DNA of 5,925 bases from Clostridiaceae bacterium. Its GTDB lineage: Bacteria > Bacillota > Clostridia > Lutisporales > Lutisporaceae. Below are positions 1 to 5,725 of this stretch, in pieces (positions within the stretch are counted from its first letter, which is position 1; every line of letters starts with the position of its first letter). The position numbers and the translations under genes are program-made. Where the stretch lies: contig DPSW01000459.1 of NCBI GenBank assembly GCA_003527145.1, positions 5,578 to 11,502 of the forward strand. The letters run 5' to 3'. Under the pieces are notes generated by a model. It ran no database searches. It was not told where the DNA came from and was given only the letters and a program-made list of their open reading frames with translations.

Positions 1-2
1 CG

Positions 3-530
3 GGAGGTCCGTTAAACCCGAGCACACCCGGAACAGTTAATCCGGGAACTACAACACCCGGTACTCCAACTACACCAGGCACTCCGACTACGCCAGGCAC
101 CCCGACTGCACCGAACACTCCAAGCCAGGATACGACCGGAACAGGTGTAATGACTGCCGAGGAGAAAAGAATCCTTGAGCTATGCAATGCTGAAAGAGCG
201 AAATCAGGCTTAGGTGCGCTGAAGGCAAATAATGATCTGACTAAGCTGGCTCGTATGAAATCAAAGGATATAGTTGACAAGGGCTATTTTGCCCATCAAT
301 CTCCGACCTACGGATCACCCTTTGATATGATGAGAAACTATGGAATATCCTATATGTATGCAGGAGAAAACCTGGCGCAAAATACAACAGCCGACAGAGC
401 CTTCCAGGCATGGATGAACTCTGAAGGCCACAGAAAGAATATAATGAATCCTAACTTTACTGAATTAGGAGTAGGTATTGCTTCCATGGACGGCAGCAAT
501 ACGTATACTCAGATGTTTATCGGCAAATAG
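3..530 (+). CDS. CAP/SCP-domain secreted protein, YkwD-like (5'-truncated by window edge)
   Basis: The frame is open from the left edge to the TAG at 528-530, giving 175 visible residues; the start, and presumably a signal peptide, lie upstream. Visible residues 1-48 are a low-complexity Thr/Pro/Gly/Asn linker. It is followed by a complete CAP (cysteine-rich secretory protein / PR-1) domain at about residues 53-175. Characteristic segments are LCNAERAKSGL near the start, FAHQSP (His98), AGENLA (Glu122), the WMNSEGHRKNI block (His143) and TELGVG (Glu154); these His and Glu residues match the usual CAP cavity. The layout, a flexible wall-spanning linker followed by a C-terminal CAP domain, is typical of YkwD-family proteins of spore-forming Bacillota, which are exported or envelope-associated and whose biochemical role is poorly defined. 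An internal ATG at 150 has no ribosome binding site and lies inside the linker-domain junction, so it is not the start. The family call is firm; the function is not. Confidence 0.9.
   Translation, partial: GGPLNPSTPGTVNPGTTTPGTPTTPGTPTTPGTPTAPNTPSQDTTGTGVMTAEEKRILELCNAERAKSGLGALKANNDLTKLARMKSKDIVDKGYFAHQSPTYGSPFDMMRNYGISYMYAGENLAQNTTADRAFQAWMNSEGHRKNIMNPNFTELGVGIASMDGSNTYTQMFIGK
63..116 (+). repeat. 18-bp coding tandem repeat (TPTTPG linker)
   Basis: Three 18-bp units lie head to tail at 63-80, 81-98 and 99-116. The first two differ only at two third-codon positions; the third is more diverged. Each encodes six residues, TPTTPG in the first two and TPTAPN in the last. Less regular Thr/Pro/Gly sequence continues to the left edge. 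This is a flexible extracellular linker of the kind that varies in copy number by slippage. Confidence 0.85.
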
Positions 531-549
531 AAAGGCTTGATAGCGATGT

Positions 550-568
550 GCTGACGCAAAGCATCAGC
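550..568 (-). other. Secondary hairpin downstream of the transporter terminator
   Basis: An 8-bp inverted repeat (550-557 and 561-568) closes a 3-nt loop. Read on the minus strand the one imperfect pair becomes a G-U wobble, whereas on the plus strand it is a C-A mismatch, so the structure fits minus-strand RNA better. It lies just beyond the main terminator and could be a backup stop, but no T-run follows it. Confidence 0.35.
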
Positions 569-569
569 T

Positions 570-597
570 GAAGAAACCGCAGGATTGCTCCTGCGGT
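570..597 (-). terminator. Intrinsic terminator of the symporter gene
   Basis: On the minus strand a perfect 9-bp stem (576-584 with 589-597, core CCGCAGGA/TCCTGCGG) closes a GCAA loop, a GNRA-type tetraloop. It is followed directly by TTTCTTC (569-575). It begins 4 nt beyond the minus-strand stop codon. On the plus strand the same stem lacks a downstream T-run, so it mainly serves the symporter, although it could slow read-through from the convergent CAP gene. Confidence 0.85.
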
Positions 598-600
598 AGC

Positions 601-1833
601 TTACATAGATGCACTTCTATCGACTGCAGATCCTCTGCCCAACTCGTTTTCCGATGCTGCGATTATTACTGAGCAAGCAGTATCTCCTGTTATATTGACA
701 GTTGTCCTTGCCATATCCAGCACCCTGTCTATTCCTGCAATAAGAGCCAAGCCTTCAAGAGGAAGGCCTACAGATTGGAGAACCATGGTGAGCATTATGA
801 GCCCTGCGCCCGGAACACCGGCGGTACCTATGGAAGCCAAGGTTGCCGTAAGCACTATTGTAAATTGCTGCGCAATGGTAAGGTTGATTCCGTAGACCTG
901 AGCTATGAAAAATGCGCAAACTCCTTGATATAATGCAGTTCCGTCCATATTTATCGTAGCTCCCAGAGGAAGCACGAAGCTGCTTATGGAGTTTGACACC
1001 CCCATAGATTCAGCGCATTTCATATTTATCGGAAGTGTGGCGCTGCTGCTTGCTGTAGTAAATGCAAATATTTGGGCAGGAGCTACGGATTTGAAAAATT
1101 TGATAGGACTGAATTTGCCGAGAATCTTCAAGGTACCTGAGTATACTATGAGCATATGAAGCAGGCATCCCAAATATACGACGACAATCACCTTAAGCAG
1201 CGGCAATAAAATCTTTGGCCCGTTTACGGCCACCACCGGAGTTATGAGAGCGAACACACCATAAGGTGCGAAATTCATTATAGCGCCTGTCATCTTGTAC
1301 ATGGCTTCGGCCAAGGATTCGAAGCCCCTCTGCAAGGATGCTCCCTTTTCCCCAATAGCCATTATGCTCCCGCCCAGCATTAAGGCAAACACTATTATCT
1401 GCAGCATATTTCCGTCCACAAGTGCTTTCAAGGGATTTGTAGGAATAATGTTCAATAGGGTATCCACAAACTTAGGCATTTCCTTAGCCTCTGCAACAGC
1501 ATCTACGGGTATTGAATAACCCGCGCCCACATTCAATACATTAGCAAGTATAAGTCCTATGATTACTGCAAAAGCAGTGGTCAAAAGATAATATGCCAGA
1601 GTTTTTCCGCCTACCCTCCCTATTTTCTTTACGTCCCCCAAACCGGTAGTTCCTACAACCAGTGAAGCCAGCACCAAGGGCACAACTATGAGCTTGATAA
1701 GATTTAAAAATAATGTCCCGAAAGGCTTGATATAAGTGCCGGCAATGGCAGGGGAGCCTTGCAGTAATATACCCGCCACAATACCAACTATCAAAGCGAT
1801 CAGTATCTTGGTAGAAAGACCCAGCTTTTTCAT
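601..1833 (-). CDS. Dicarboxylate/amino acid:cation symporter (DAACS family), probably glutamate/aspartate
   Basis: This 410-residue integral membrane protein would couple uptake of an acidic amino acid or dicarboxylate to Na+ or H+. Family landmarks appear in order: a hydrophobic N-terminal helix; a serine-rich hairpin-1 motif TTASSSATLP at about 259-268; NMDGT at 295-299 in TM7; the hairpin-2 loop GTAGVPGAG at 336-344; and the TM8 block with Asp369, Asp373, Arg376, Thr377 and Asn380. These correspond to archaeal GltPh Asp390, Asp394, Arg397, Thr398 and Asn401, where the Arg contacts the substrate side-chain carboxylate. The ARTTVN context resembles glutamate/aspartate carriers more than DctA. 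Length is normal for prokaryotic members. The start is set at 1833 because a GGAGG lies 7 nt upstream and the product begins with a typical short basic N-terminus; an in-frame ATG at 1887 would add 18 non-conserved residues and has no ribosome binding site. It is a monocistronic unit convergent with the CAP gene. The exact substrate and coupling ion are inferred. Confidence 0.93.
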   Translation of the reverse strand: MKKLGLSTKILIALIVGIVAGILLQGSPAIAGTYIKPFGTLFLNLIKLIVVPLVLASLVVGTTGLGDVKKIGRVGGKTLAYYLLTTAFAVIIGLILANVLNVGAGYSIPVDAVAEAKEMPKFVDTLLNIIPTNPLKALVDGNMLQIIVFALMLGGSIMAIGEKGASLQRGFESLAEAMYKMTGAIMNFAPYGVFALITPVVAVNGPKILLPLLKVIVVVYLGCLLHMLIVYSGTLKILGKFSPIKFFKSVAPAQIFAFTTASSSATLPINMKCAESMGVSNSISSFVLPLGATINMDGTALYQGVCAFFIAQVYGINLTIAQQFTIVLTATLASIGTAGVPGAGLIMLTMVLQSVGLPLEGLALIAGIDRVLDMARTTVNITGDTACSVIIAASENELGRGSAVDRSASM

Positions 1834-1840
1834 TAAGACA

Positions 1841-1845
1841 CCTCC
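1841..1845 (-). promoter_or_regulatory. Ribosome binding site fixing the symporter start
   Basis: CCTCC on the plus strand reads GGAGG on the minus strand, 7 nt before the ATG at 1833-1831. It supports this start over the in-frame ATG 54 nt upstream. Confidence 0.85.
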
Positions 1846-1891
1846 ATTAATAATTTTACTCTCATATAAAGTATATATATCCGTCAATTAT

Positions 1892-1920
1892 ATTATGATA
1901 TATAATAAAATGTTTGTCCA
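1892..1920 (-). promoter_or_regulatory. Candidate sigma-A promoter for the symporter
   Basis: On the minus strand TGGACA (1920-1915, 5/6 match to the -35 consensus) is followed after exactly 17 nt by CATAAT (1897-1892, 5/6 match to the -10 consensus). Transcription would begin near 1885, leaving a leader of about 50 nt before the start codon. The surroundings are very AT-rich, so chance matches are common. Confidence 0.5.
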
Positions 1921-1951
1921 TATATTATATAATGCCGCTTTTTCTATGGTT

Positions 1952-1980
1952 TTGTCGAGATATGTCTGTTTATGTATATT
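1952..1980 (+). promoter_or_regulatory. Weak candidate distal promoter toward trmB
   Basis: TTGTCG (1952-1957, 4/6) and TATATT (1975-1980, 5/6) are separated by 17 nt. If used, this would give a leader of about 155 nt before trmB. AT-rich context makes the match weak evidence. Confidence 0.25.
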
Positions 1981-2054
1981 GTTATATTTATTCTCATTAT
2001 TTAATATTTATACATTGCTTTCTGCCCGAACTCTTTAATTTTGTATAATGGATA

Positions 2055-2083
2055 TGTACTGAAGAGCAAATTAATAATATAAT
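2055..2083 (+). promoter_or_regulatory. Weak candidate proximal promoter for trmB
   Basis: A perfect TATAAT lies at 2078-2083, with only a 3/6 -35 match (TGTACT, 2055-2060) at 17-nt spacing. A second perfect TATAAT at 2044-2049 has no good -35 partner. Either could start a trmB transcript. Confidence 0.3.
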
Positions 2084-2109
2084 AAGAAAGGCTTATATCG
2101 ATTTATTCA

Positions 2110-2121
2110 GATAATATTATC
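2110..2121. promoter_or_regulatory. 12-bp perfect palindrome in the trmB leader
   Basis: GATAATATTATC is a perfect inverted repeat ending 6 nt before the trmB GGAGGT. It could be an operator or a weak hairpin near the ribosome binding site, but in such AT-rich DNA it may be chance. Confidence 0.3.
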
Positions 2122-2127
2122 AGCACT

Positions 2128-2133
2128 GGAGGT
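2128..2133 (+). promoter_or_regulatory. Ribosome binding site supporting the trmB GTG start
   Basis: GGAGGT lies 7 nt before the GTG at 2141. No in-frame ATG occurs near the conserved N-terminus, so this site is what identifies the start. Confidence 0.85.
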
Positions 2134-2140
2134 ATAGAGA

Positions 2141-2782
2141 GTGAGACTGCGAAAAAAGCCTAAAGCACTGGGCACATTAGAAGAGAATCAGCATTTGATC
2201 ATATTCAAACCGGAAGAGAAAAAGGGCTGCTGGAAGGATCACTTTGGCAATAGCAATCCTTTGCATGTAGAGCTTGGAACAGGTAAAGGAAAGTTCATAG
2301 TCGAGAATTCTTGCAGGTATCCGGATAAAAACTTCATAGGAGTAGATTCAAAGTATGAAGTGATATATATGGCGTTAAAGAGAGCGCTTGAGAGGGAAAC
2401 AAACAACCTGGCTTTTCTTCCTTTCAACATTGAAAATATTGAACAGGCCTTTGATAAAAACGAAGTGGATTGCCTTTTCATAAACTTTTGCGACCCATGG
2501 CCAAAGTCCAAGCATGCCAAAAGACGCCTCACCAACATTAGATTTCTTGAAAAATACAAGCTGTTTCTTAAGGATGGTGCGCAAATTATTTTTAAGACGG
2601 ACAACAGACCCCTTTTTGATTACAGCATCGATGAATTCAAGGCGGCTGATTTTGAAATCACAGATATCACATATGACTTAGCAGCAGAAAATGATCCGGA
2701 AAATGTTCCGACAGAATATGAAACAAAGTTTATGGAAAGAGGAGTAAAAATCAACAGGCTGAAAGCAATTTATAGGGTTTAG
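2141..2782 (+). CDS. trmB: tRNA (guanine-N7-)-methyltransferase TrmB
   Basis: This 213-residue cytoplasmic enzyme uses S-adenosylmethionine to methylate N7 of guanine 46 in the tRNA variable loop. It is a Rossmann-fold methyltransferase. The SAM-binding motif I is ELGTGKGKF at residues 44-52, followed by GVDSKYE at 67-73 (acidic end of strand 2). The family signature DPWPKSKHAKRRL is at 118-130, FKTDN at 151-155, and the C-terminal TEYETKF at 191-197 is the conserved T-x-Y-E-x-K-F element that helps form the active site. Length and motif order match bacterial single-domain TrmB. It starts with GTG behind a strong GGAGGT. It appears monocistronic: the next gene begins 171 nt downstream behind its own promoter candidate, and no clear terminator was found between them. 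Confidence 0.96.
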   Translation: MRLRKKPKALGTLEENQHLIIFKPEEKKGCWKDHFGNSNPLHVELGTGKGKFIVENSCRYPDKNFIGVDSKYEVIYMALKRALERETNNLAFLPFNIENIEQAFDKNEVDCLFINFCDPWPKSKHAKRRLTNIRFLEKYKLFLKDGAQIIFKTDNRPLFDYSIDEFKAADFEITDITYDLAAENDPENVPTEYETKFMERGVKINRLKAIYRV

Positions 2783-2821
2783 AGCTCAGGATTCCGTGTC
2801 TTTCAGCGGTTTCCCTCTCCT

Positions 2822-2861
2822 ATTTGCCCATTTGCTTATTTGCCAATATGCCCATTTGCCT
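2822..2861. repeat. Five tandem 8-bp repeats, consensus ATTTGCCC
   Basis: Five contiguous octamers occupy 2822-2829, 2830-2837, 2838-2845, 2846-2853 and 2854-2861. Against ATTTGCCC they carry 0, 2, 1, 1 and 1 mismatches. The array lies between trmB and the arsR promoter region and is noncoding on the evidence available. Its degenerate but phased pattern resembles short tandem repeat families scattered between genes in some bacterial genomes; its function is unknown. Confidence 0.85.
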
Positions 2862-2880
2862 ATTGATTTTTGGTGCACAA

Positions 2881-2892
2881 AATGATATCATT
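2881..2892. promoter_or_regulatory. 12-bp perfect palindrome upstream of the arsR-type gene
   Basis: AATGATATCATT is a perfect inverted repeat about 60 bp before the regulator start and just upstream of the proposed -35 box. It is a possible operator for the adjacent repressor, but it does not match a recognised ArsR-family operator. Confidence 0.3.
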
Positions 2893-2904
2893 ATATCGTA
2901 AAAT

Positions 2905-2933
2905 TTGAATATATAGATATTAGGATAAATAAT
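2905..2933 (+). promoter_or_regulatory. Candidate promoter and operator of the arsR-fusion operon
   Basis: TTGAAT (2905-2910, 4/6) and AATAAT (2928-2933, 5/6) have ideal 17-nt spacing. Transcription would start near 2940, only a few bases before the GAGGTGA ribosome binding site at 2943-2949. An inverted repeat, AATAT-ATAG-ATATT (2908-2921), lies across the -35/-10 spacer, where a repressor such as the adjacent ArsR-type protein would block RNA polymerase. Confidence 0.4.
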
Positions 2934-2953
2934 CAAAGCGTTGAGGTGAAGAT

Positions 2954-3235
2954 ATGGAAGGAGATTTCAAGCAATATGCAGATACTGCAGAGTTGCTGAA
3001 GGTACTGGCTCACCCCGTAAGGCTGTGCATAGTGAAAGGCCTTATAGAGAAGGGCTCCTGCAATGTGAGCCATATGCAAGGCTGTCTTGAACTTCCCCAA
3101 TCCACTATATCGCAGCATCTTCAGAAGCTTAGGGCTGCCCGAATAGTAAAGGGAGAAAGGAACGGCCTTGAGATAACCTATAGCATAGCTGATGAAAGAG
3201 TAGGCAAGCTTATTAATTCCCTGTTCAATGAATAA
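2954..3235 (+). CDS. ArsR/SmtB-family transcriptional regulator, possible thiol or persulfide sensor
   Basis: This 93-residue winged-helix protein probably represses its own operon. Typical ArsR sequence includes LKVLAHPVRLCIVKGL at 15-30, the recognition-helix segment LPQSTISQHLQKLR at 47-60, and the wing GERNGLEITYSI at 67-78. Cysteines are at 25, 36 and 44. Cys36 aligns with the first Cys of the ELCVCDL-type metal site of arsenic/cadmium sensors, but the motif itself is not kept. Instead Cys36, His40 and Cys44 are spaced i, i+4, i+8. The C-terminal Asp/His metal site of SmtB/CzrA-type members is absent: no His occurs after residue 55. There is also no C-terminal Cys of the kind paired in BigR/SqrR persulfide sensors. 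The start has GAGGTGA close upstream. It lies 36 nt before the sulfur-transfer fusion gene, which makes that gene the likely target. Family membership is firm; the inducer is inferred from context. Confidence 0.9.
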   Translation: MEGDFKQYADTAELLKVLAHPVRLCIVKGLIEKGSCNVSHMQGCLELPQSTISQHLQKLRAARIVKGERNGLEITYSIADERVGKLINSLFNE

Positions 3236-3237
3236 CG

Positions 3238-3258
3238 AAATTTTTATTTTGAAAATTT
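3238..3258 (+). other. AT-only inverted repeat in the operon's internal spacer
   Basis: AAATTTT (3238-3244) and AAAATTT (3252-3258) form a 7-bp inverted repeat around a 7-nt loop, immediately before the AGGAGG of the fusion gene. The stem is weak, with no G-C pairs, and no U-run follows it, so it is not a terminator; it could slightly affect translation or message stability. Confidence 0.3.
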
Positions 3259-3264
3259 AGGAGG
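3259..3264 (+). promoter_or_regulatory. Ribosome binding site choosing between two adjacent ATGs
   Basis: AGGAGG is 4 nt from the ATG at 3269 and 7 nt from the next ATG at 3272. The 7-nt spacing equals that of the other GGAGG-type sites in the window and favours 3272, although the first ATG cannot be excluded. Confidence 0.7.
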
Positions 3265-3271
3265 CAAAATG

Positions 3272-5716
3272 ATGGGCAAGAAAGTTTTAATAGTAGGCGG
3301 AGTAGCCGGTGGGGCATCTGCCGCTGCCAGGCTTAGGAGGCTTGATGAAAATGCAGAAATAATAATGTTTGAGAGGGACGGATATATTTCCTTTGCAAAC
3401 TGCGGCCTGCCTTACCATATAGGCGAAGTCATCAAGGAAAGGGAGAAGCTTCTGGTTCAGACCCCCGAAGCCATGAATAAGAGATTCAACATAGACGTGA
3501 GGATCAACAGTGAAGTCACTTCCATCGATGCAAAAAATAAAAGGGTTATGGTAAAAAGTGCGGACAGGGGACTTTATGAAGAAAGCTACGATTATATAAT
3601 ACTATCTCCGGGCGCAAAGCCTATAAGACCTAATATACCGGGGATAAACAGCAGCAGAATATTCTCCTTGAGAAATATACCTGACACCGATAGAATCAAG
3701 GATTATGTGGACAATAAGAATATCCGCTCAGCTATAGTAATCGGCGGAGGCTTTATAGGAGTTGAAATGGCAGAAAACCTCGTTGAGAGGAGCATAAAAG
3801 TAACTCTTGTAGAAGCAGCGCCCCATATACTGGCTCCCTTTGATTCCGATATGGTTGTCATCGCAGAAAAAGAGATGGAGCAAAAGGGCATAAAGCTTAT
3901 ACTGGGCGACGGTGTTAAAGCCTTCTCAGAAGAAAATTCATCTGTCCAGGTGACATTGAACAGTGACAATACTCTGTCTGCCGATATGATCATATTAGCG
4001 ATAGGAGTCACGCCTGATACGGGTTTCTTAAAGGATTCCGGCATAGAATTAGGGCCTAAGGGTCATATAATCGTAAACGATAGGATGGAAACAAATATTG
4101 AAGGCATATATGCAGTTGGAGATGCTATAGAGGTTGTGGATTTCGTCACCGGGCAGAAAACAGCCATACCTTTGGCGGGACCTGCCAACAAGCAAGGCAG
4201 GGTAGCAGCAGATAATGCAGCAGGCTTAAACAGCGTATATAAGGGGAGCCAGGGAACCTCGATACTCAAAATTTTTAACTTGACCGCAGCAAGCACAGGC
4301 GCCAATGAAAGAACCCTGCAAAGGCTTAACATACCTTACAGCACAATATTCCTTCATCCCAATTCTCATGCGGGATATTACCCTGACGCCCTTCCCATGA
4401 CTATAAAGCTTATATTCAACGATGAAGGGAAAGTGCTTGGTTCTCAGATAATCGGCTATGACGGTGTGGATAAGAGAATAGATGTCATAGCTGCGGTGAT
4501 AAGGCTTAAAGGTACTGTAAACGACCTGGCTGAGCTTGAATTAGCCTATGCCCCTCCTTATTCATCCGCAAAGGATCCTGTAAATATGGCAGGCTTTATG
4601 GCCCAGAACATTTTAAACGATATGACTTCCGTCATCACTCCTTCACAGTTCAAAGCCATGGATAAGGATGACTACATCCTCCTCGATGTGCGAACTGAGG
4701 AAGAGTTTGAAAACGGTCATGTAGACGGAGCTGTGAATATCCCTGTTGACAGCCTGAGAGACAGGCTCCATGAGCTGGACAAGGAAAAAGCTATAATTGA
4801 GTATTGCCAGGTCGGCCTGAGAGGCTATATCGCAAGCAGAATATTAAAGCAAAACGGCTTTAAGGCAGTAAATATCACAGGAGGCTATAAGAGCTTTTTC
4901 ACAGAAAAATTCGAGCCGGGGAAAAGCGCAGCCGTAAATGACAGAGGAGAAGCCGTAAAGTCTTTTAGTCAAGGGCAGCCGGATAGGGAGCTTGATGCCT
5001 GCGGACTGTGCTGCCCGGGACCATTGATGCAGGTAAAATCTTGTATTGAAGAGCTCAATAAAGGCCAGGTGCTTAAGGTTACAGCTACCGACCCGGGCTT
5101 TTATGAAGATATAAAGGCGTGGACCAAAAGAACCAATAATGAGCTTATGAATGTACAAAAAGACGGAGGTAAAATAGTAGCACATATAAAAAAAGGCATG
5201 GAAGTTGCCCCCGCATTAAATAGCACCACCGCATCCATACCTGTAAAGGATAATAAAACCATAGTTGTATTCAGCGGGGATCTGGATAAAGCAATTGCAT
5301 CTTTTATAATAGCAAATGGTGCTGCATCAATGGGTAAAAAAGTTACTATGTTCTTCACCTTCTGGGGGCTTAACATCCTTAGAAAGCACGATAAGGTCTC
5401 TGTGCAAAAGGGCTTCATGGATAATATGTTCGGCATGATGATGCCGAGAGGAAGCAAGAGATTAGGCCTGTCAAAGATGAACATGCTGGGTATGGGTCCG
5501 AAGATGATAAGAAGCGTTATGAAGAGCAAGAATGTAACCTCGCTGGAAGACTTGATTAAAGCAGCCATGGAAAGCGGCATAGAAATAGTGGCATGTCAGA
5601 TGTCCATGGATGTGATGGGCCTGAAGCAAGAAGAGCTTATAGACGGAGTAAAAATCGGAGGAGTCGGCTATTACCTGGGTGAAGCTGAAGACTCAAACGT
5701 GAATTTGTTTATATAA
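3272..5716 (+). CDS. Four-module sulfur-transfer flavoprotein: CoA-disulfide reductase-rhodanese-TusA-DsrE2 fusion
   Basis: This 814-residue protein joins four sulfur-handling modules. Residues 1 to about 445 are a CoA-disulfide/persulfide reductase of the pyridine nucleotide-disulfide family. It has FAD motif GGVAGG at 9-14, active-site Cys44 in NCGLPY, NAD(P)H motif VIGGGFIGVE at 156-165, FAD-binding YAVGDA at 280-285, and the C-terminal tyrosines of HAGYYP and YAPPYS (369/370, 426, 430) typical of this enzyme. Residues about 453-550 are a rhodanese with LLDVR and a complete loop CQVGLR (Cys512-Arg517). Residues about 573-642 are TusA, with LDACGLCCPGP carrying the CPxP Cys581. Residues about 663-814 are a DsrE2-like domain with FSGDLDKA near 667 and Cys775 in CQMSMDVMG. 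Canonical residues of every module are present, with no frameshift. The likely role is NAD(P)H-dependent reduction of CoA disulfide or persulfide with transfer of sulfane sulfur between domains; the real substrate is unproven. No signal peptide is seen. It is probably co-transcribed with, and controlled by, the ArsR-type gene 36 nt upstream. The start could be 3 nt earlier. Confidence 0.93.
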   Translation: MGKKVLIVGGVAGGASAAARLRRLDENAEIIMFERDGYISFANCGLPYHIGEVIKEREKLLVQTPEAMNKRFNIDVRINSEVTSIDAKNKRVMVKSADRGLYEESYDYIILSPGAKPIRPNIPGINSSRIFSLRNIPDTDRIKDYVDNKNIRSAIVIGGGFIGVEMAENLVERSIKVTLVEAAPHILAPFDSDMVVIAEKEMEQKGIKLILGDGVKAFSEENSSVQVTLNSDNTLSADMIILAIGVTPDTGFLKDSGIELGPKGHIIVNDRMETNIEGIYAVGDAIEVVDFVTGQKTAIPLAGPANKQGRVAADNAAGLNSVYKGSQGTSILKIFNLTAASTGANERTLQRLNIPYSTIFLHPNSHAGYYPDALPMTIKLIFNDEGKVLGSQIIGYDGVDKRIDVIAAVIRLKGTVNDLAELELAYAPPYSSAKDPVNMAGFMAQNILNDMTSVITPSQFKAMDKDDYILLDVRTEEEFENGHVDGAVNIPVDSLRDRLHELDKEKAIIEYCQVGLRGYIASRILKQNGFKAVNITGGYKSFFTEKFEPGKSAAVNDRGEAVKSFSQGQPDRELDACGLCCPGPLMQVKSCIEELNKGQVLKVTATDPGFYEDIKAWTKRTNNELMNVQKDGGKIVAHIKKGMEVAPALNSTTASIPVKDNKTIVVFSGDLDKAIASFIIANGAASMGKKVTMFFTFWGLNILRKHDKVSVQKGFMDNMFGMMMPRGSKRLGLSKMNMLGMGPKMIRSVMKSKNVTSLEDLIKAAMESGIEIVACQMSMDVMGLKQEELIDGVKIGGVGYYLGEAEDSNVNLFI

Positions 5717-5725
5717 TTTCCTTTT

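Larger units (their letters stand above)
1834..2140. other. AT-rich divergent intergenic region, no gene seen
   Basis: This 307-bp stretch separates the divergent symporter and trmB genes. It is strongly AT-rich and dominated by TATA-like runs. It contains the symporter promoter candidate, weaker plus-strand promoter candidates, a 12-bp palindrome before the trmB ribosome binding site, and no recognisable RNA gene or riboswitch. An open frame crossing 1736-2038 on the plus strand has no ribosome binding site and mostly overlaps the transporter gene, so it is not called. Confidence 0.7.

Noticed and set aside
63..116. CRISPR-like direct repeats
   Set aside because: The 18-bp units are contiguous, lack spacers and are in frame in a Thr/Pro linker, so they are a coding repeat.
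1834..1887. Upstream in-frame ATG adding 18 residues to the symporter
   Set aside because: No ribosome binding site before 1887, while GGAGG sits 7 nt before 1833; the extra residues do not resemble a transporter N-terminus.
1736..2038. 100-codon plus-strand open frame running out of the symporter into the intergenic region
   Set aside because: No ribosome binding site at its start, more than a third of it antisense to the symporter start region, and a product low in complexity and typical of AT-rich noncoding DNA.
2108..2123. Fur or PerR box before trmB
   Set aside because: The dyad lacks the central base and outer positions of the 7-1-7 consensus, and tRNA methylation is not an expected target.
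2239..2604. 121-codon minus-strand open frame within trmB
   Set aside because: Fully antisense to trmB, which has unambiguous methyltransferase motifs; no supporting start signal.
5101..5580. 159-codon open frame on the minus strand
   Set aside because: It lies wholly inside the TusA and DsrE2 part of the fusion gene, whose plus-strand frame has clear family motifs. The frame has no recognised domain and is explained as an antisense shadow.
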